Assembly (NCBI GenBank): GCA_002450925.1
Contig: DKAU01000015.1
Location: 1 to 7,730, forward strand
Direction of reading: 5' to 3'
DNA length: 7,730 bases
Source of the DNA: Thiobacillus sp. UBA6918
GTDB taxonomy: Bacteria; Pseudomonadota; Gammaproteobacteria; Burkholderiales; Thiobacillaceae
The notes under the pieces: model-generated
The model's input: only the letters and a program-made list of their open reading frames with translations
The model's database searches: none
What the model was told of the DNA's origin: nothing
Position numbers and translations under genes: made by a program
Shown here: positions 5,433 to 7,730 of the stretch, one piece after another
Position numbering within the stretch: the first letter of the stretch is position 1
Layout: the number at the start of each line of letters is the position of its first letter

Positions 5433-6749
5433 ATGACCATTCGGAAACGTCTGCTGTTGTGGTTGATCCCGGCTGTATTGCTGACTGCCATCCTTGCCAG
5501 TTGGAGCACATACAGACTCGTGTGGACGTCATTCCAGCATATCCGCGATCATGAATTGATGCAGATCGCCTATTCGGTGGTTCGTCACGGCTATGACGGT
5601 GATCCACCGGGGATCATCCCAAGCATACGAGACGACGATGACAGTCCAGGAGAAGACCTTGGGCTGTTCATGAGCCAGATATGGAACCGTGATGGCAAGC
5701 TGGCTTATTCCTCGATGGACGGAGGGGGACCGCCCATGCTCAAAGGAGATGGGCTTTCCACCATCACATGGGAAGGAAAGGACTGGCGGATATTCAGGTT
5801 GACCAGCCAGGACATGACTGTTCAGGTGGCTCATTCGATTGCAAGCCGGGAACAGATGCTGTCGCGCCTCGCAATGAAAATGCTGATGCCCATGGCGATT
5901 CTGCTACCGCTTCTGGGGGTGTTGATCTGGATGGTTGTGGGCCGTGTTCTCAAACCTCTGGAGGACATCAGGCTTCAGGTCGAGTCTCGCAGATCAGATG
6001 ATCTGACACCACTTGAAAGAGGGCCACTGCCAGACGAAATCAATGCGCTTGTCCAGGCCTTGAACAGATTATTAGAAAGATTGGGAACGGTGATCGTGGC
6101 CCGGAGAAGGTTTATAGACGACGCTGCGCACGAACTGCGCTCGCCGCTTACCGCGCTCAAGTTTCAGGTTCAGACAGCCCGGCGTGTGCATGACCCAGAA
6201 GAACAGAAAGTGGCGCTTGCTAGGCTGGAGGCAGGAATCGATCGGGCAAGTCATCTGTCGGAGCAGTTGTTGACATTGGCAAGACTGGACGCCGATGCAG
6301 CCTCAGGAGCGCTGGTGGAAATCGATCTGGATGAGGTTGCACGTCAGGCGGTAACGGAGTTCTCGGATCTGGCCAGGTCGCGGGGGATAGATTTGGGCCT
6401 GACTGAATGCCAGCCCCTGAAAGTAATGGGAATGGCGGATAGCTTGCGAATACTGATCAACAATCTCACGGACAACGCTTTGCGCTATACGCCAGCAGGT
6501 GGTCGCGTCGATATTTCTGTTCGACAAGAGAACGGGCATCCTGTTCTGGAAGTGCTGGATACCGGGCCGGGAATTTCGAAGGAAGTGCGCCCAAGGGTAT
6601 TCGATCGTTTCTACAGGGTACCGGGTACAGTTGGAGCAGGAAGCGGCCTTGGTCTCGCAATTGTTAAATCCGTTGCCAAGGCGCTTAATGCCACAATCAG
6701 TCTGGACGAAGGATCAGAAGGCGGACTGCTTGTTCGGGTGGCTTTCTAA
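5433..6749 (+). CDS. Sensor histidine kinase, QseC-like
   Basis: This 438-residue inner-membrane sensor kinase is the partner of the preceding response regulator. Order of parts: transmembrane helix 1 (about 8-24), a periplasmic region of roughly 120 residues, transmembrane helix 2 (about 149-170), a HAMP-like linker (171-222), the dimerisation domain with DDAAHELRSPLTALK (phospho-acceptor H233, E234), and the ATPase domain with N-box NNLTDNALRY (N348), G1 box DTGPG (376-380), F-box RVFDRFYR and G2 box GSGLGLAIV (403-411). All catalytic residues are present. The kinase core strongly resembles QseC. The periplasmic part has an acidic cluster, DDDD at 67-70 with E74-D75, plus several histidines near 36-52. 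These could bind a metal ion, but no exact ExxE motif like that of PmrB is present. Genetic position points to a signal connected with the cytochrome operon. Its stop overlaps the convergent stop of the HerA-like gene. Confidence 0.93.
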   Translation: MTIRKRLLLWLIPAVLLTAILASWSTYRLVWTSFQHIRDHELMQIAYSVVRHGYDGDPPGIIPSIRDDDDSPGEDLGLFMSQIWNRDGKLAYSSMDGGGPPMLKGDGLSTITWEGKDWRIFRLTSQDMTVQVAHSIASREQMLSRLAMKMLMPMAILLPLLGVLIWMVVGRVLKPLEDIRLQVESRRSDDLTPLERGPLPDEINALVQALNRLLERLGTVIVARRRFIDDAAHELRSPLTALKFQVQTARRVHDPEEQKVALARLEAGIDRASHLSEQLLTLARLDADAASGALVEIDLDEVARQAVTEFSDLARSRGIDLGLTECQPLKVMGMADSLRILINNLTDNALRYTPAGGRVDISVRQENGHPVLEVLDTGPGISKEVRPRVFDRFYRVPGTVGAGSGLGLAIVKSVAKALNATISLDEGSEGGLLVRVAF

Positions 6750-7730
6750 CGGCGTTTTCCGCCGAGAATTCCGCCCAATACGCCTCGCAGAATTTGCCGT
6801 CCCAATTGGCTGCCGATACTGCGCGCAGCACTCTTGACCATGGCTTCGACAACTCCCTGGCGGCGGCTGTTGCTGCCCATAAGGTCGCCCAACATTCCGC
6901 TGGGTTTTTCTGTGGTAGTTTGCTTCTGCGCTTGGGCTTCAGCAGCCTGTATCTGTTTTTCTTCGGAGCGGGCCTTGAGCACTTCATACGCCGATTCGCG
7001 GTCCACGCTTTTCTCGTAAATGCCTGCCACCAGAGAATTGCTAATGAGTGCTTGGCGTTGTTGCGGTGTGATGGGGCCGATCTGTCCTGTGGGTGGCACG
7101 ATGAAGGCGCGCTCGACAATGCCCGGGCGGCCTTTTTCATCCAGAAATGACACAAGCGCCTCGCCTACGCCGAGCTCGGTAATGGCGGCTTCCTCATCCA
7201 GTGCCACGTTGTCGCGCATGGTTTCGGCCGCAGCTTTCACGGCCTTCTGGTCACGCGGCGAGAAGGCGCGCAGCGCATGTTGTACACGGTTGCCAAGCTG
7301 CGACAGCACCTTGTCGGGTACGTCGGCCGGGTTTTGGGTCACGAAATAAACGCCCACCCCCTTGGAGCGGATAAGCCGCACCACCTGCTCGATTTTTTCC
7401 ACCAGAGCATCGGGCGCATCAGTGAAGAGCAGATGCGCCTCGTCAAAGAAGAACACCAGCTTGGGCTTGTCGAGGTCGCCCGCCTCGGGCAGGTTCTCGA
7501 ACAATTCGGACAGCAGCCACAGCAGCAGCGTGGCGTACATCTTGGGGGACTGCATCAGCTTGTCGGCGGAAAGGATGTTAATGACGCCCTTGCCGCGCTC
7601 GGTCTGCATCAGGTCGGCGATGTTTAGCATGGGTTCGCCGAAAATCCTGTCGCCACTTTGCGATTCCAGGGCCAGCAGGCCGCGCTGTATCGCGCCGATG
7701 GATGCTGCGGAGACATTGCCGTATTCGGTG
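6746..7730 (-). CDS. HerA-like ATPase, YjgR/DUF853 family, C-terminal part (5' end outside window)
   Basis: This is the C-terminal 327 residues of a protein that is about 500 residues in E. coli YjgR. The frame remains open from the ATG at 7630 to the right edge: the bases there translate as TEYGNVSAASIGAIQRGLLALES...GEPMLNIADLM, which is continuous with the family pattern. The 7630 ATG is thus internal, not the start. Visible motifs are the Walker B strand KLVFFFDEAHLLF (Asp-Glu for Mg and catalysis), then VYFVTQNPADVPDKVLSQLGNRVQHALRAFSPRDQKAVKAAA, a hallmark of this family. The Walker A region must lie beyond the window. A glutamine- and alanine-rich linker and a Gly-rich basic tail (GVLGGILGGKRR) end the protein. 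The family is related to HerA helicase/translocases; its biological role is not established. It is convergent with the kinase gene, overlapping by 4 bases. Confidence 0.92.
   Translation of the reverse strand, partial: TEYGNVSAASIGAIQRGLLALESQSGDRIFGEPMLNIADLMQTERGKGVINILSADKLMQSPKMYATLLLWLLSELFENLPEAGDLDKPKLVFFFDEAHLLFTDAPDALVEKIEQVVRLIRSKGVGVYFVTQNPADVPDKVLSQLGNRVQHALRAFSPRDQKAVKAAAETMRDNVALDEEAAITELGVGEALVSFLDEKGRPGIVERAFIVPPTGQIGPITPQQRQALISNSLVAGIYEKSVDRESAYEVLKARSEEKQIQAAEAQAQKQTTTEKPSGMLGDLMGSNSRRQGVVEAMVKSAARSIGSQLGRQILRGVLGGILGGKRR

Noticed and set aside
4840..5607. Minus-strand open frame of 255 codons opposite the response regulator and the start of the kinase
   Set aside because: It spans two well-identified genes on the other strand, has no family resemblance and no promoter or Shine-Dalgarno.
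6750..6764. Small hairpin CGGCG-TTTTC-CGCCG after the kinase stop
   Set aside because: It has only a 5-bp stem, lies inside the HerA-like coding sequence (Gly/Lys/Arg tail), and no T-run follows on either strand. Too weak to call a terminator.
6697..7155. Minus-strand open frame of 152 codons overlapping the HerA-like gene in another frame
   Set aside because: The frame used by the HerA-like gene has clear family motifs. This one has a low-complexity, Ser/Arg/Ala-rich translation typical of a shifted frame.
7628..7630. ATG at 7630 as the start of a complete 294-residue HerA-like protein
   Set aside because: The frame is open to the right edge and the upstream translation (YGNVSAASIGAIQRGLL...) matches the family, so the gene is cut by the window rather than starting here.

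Overview
The window reads as ordinary chromosomal DNA of a Gram-negative proteobacterium, most likely a betaproteobacterium. The clues are the gene run aspS-nudB-ybhP-like-clsB, a QseB/QseC-type two-component system, and an outer-membrane barrel protein ending in phenylalanine. The taxon is an inference from gene content, because no rRNA or tRNA gene is present. I see no mobile element, CRISPR array or RNA gene. Coding density is very high, and the longest non-coding stretch is about 149 bases.

Layout. (1) Positions 2-2903, plus strand: the C-terminal third of aspartyl-tRNA synthetase, a NudB-type Nudix hydrolase (folate pathway), a YbhP-like endonuclease/exonuclease/phosphatase-fold protein, and a ClsB-type cardiolipin synthase with two HKD motifs. 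The genes are tightly packed (20 bp, 9 bp, then an ATGA overlap) and look like one transcription unit. (2) Positions 2900-4624, minus strand: an outer-membrane cytochrome-porin fusion resembling the Cyc2 iron-oxidase family, followed 15 to 16 bases later by a small secreted monoheme class I cytochrome c. (3) Positions 4625-4773: a divergent regulatory region holding an array of TTAA half-sites at exact 11-bp spacing, including a perfect TTAAG-N6-TTAAG. (4) Positions 4774-6749, plus strand: a QseB/PmrA-like response regulator and a QseC-like sensor kinase. (5) Positions 6746-7730, minus strand: the C-terminal part of a YjgR-type HerA-like ATPase (DUF853), running off the window.

How it fits together. 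The central 3.85 kb looks like a self-contained module: a heme-bearing outer-membrane barrel, a periplasmic electron carrier, and a divergently transcribed two-component system whose likely operator lies between the two arms. As I recall it, the TTAAG-N6-TTAAG sequence is the recognition site described for BqsR, the Fe(II)-responsive regulator of Pseudomonas, and it also fits the PmrA box (YTTAAK-N5-YTTAAK) of an iron-sensing system. This suggests a regulated electron-uptake pathway across the outer membrane, perhaps Fe(II) oxidation. The substrate is inferred, not shown. Both edges of the module meet their convergent neighbours through the same 4-base CTAA stop-codon overlap.
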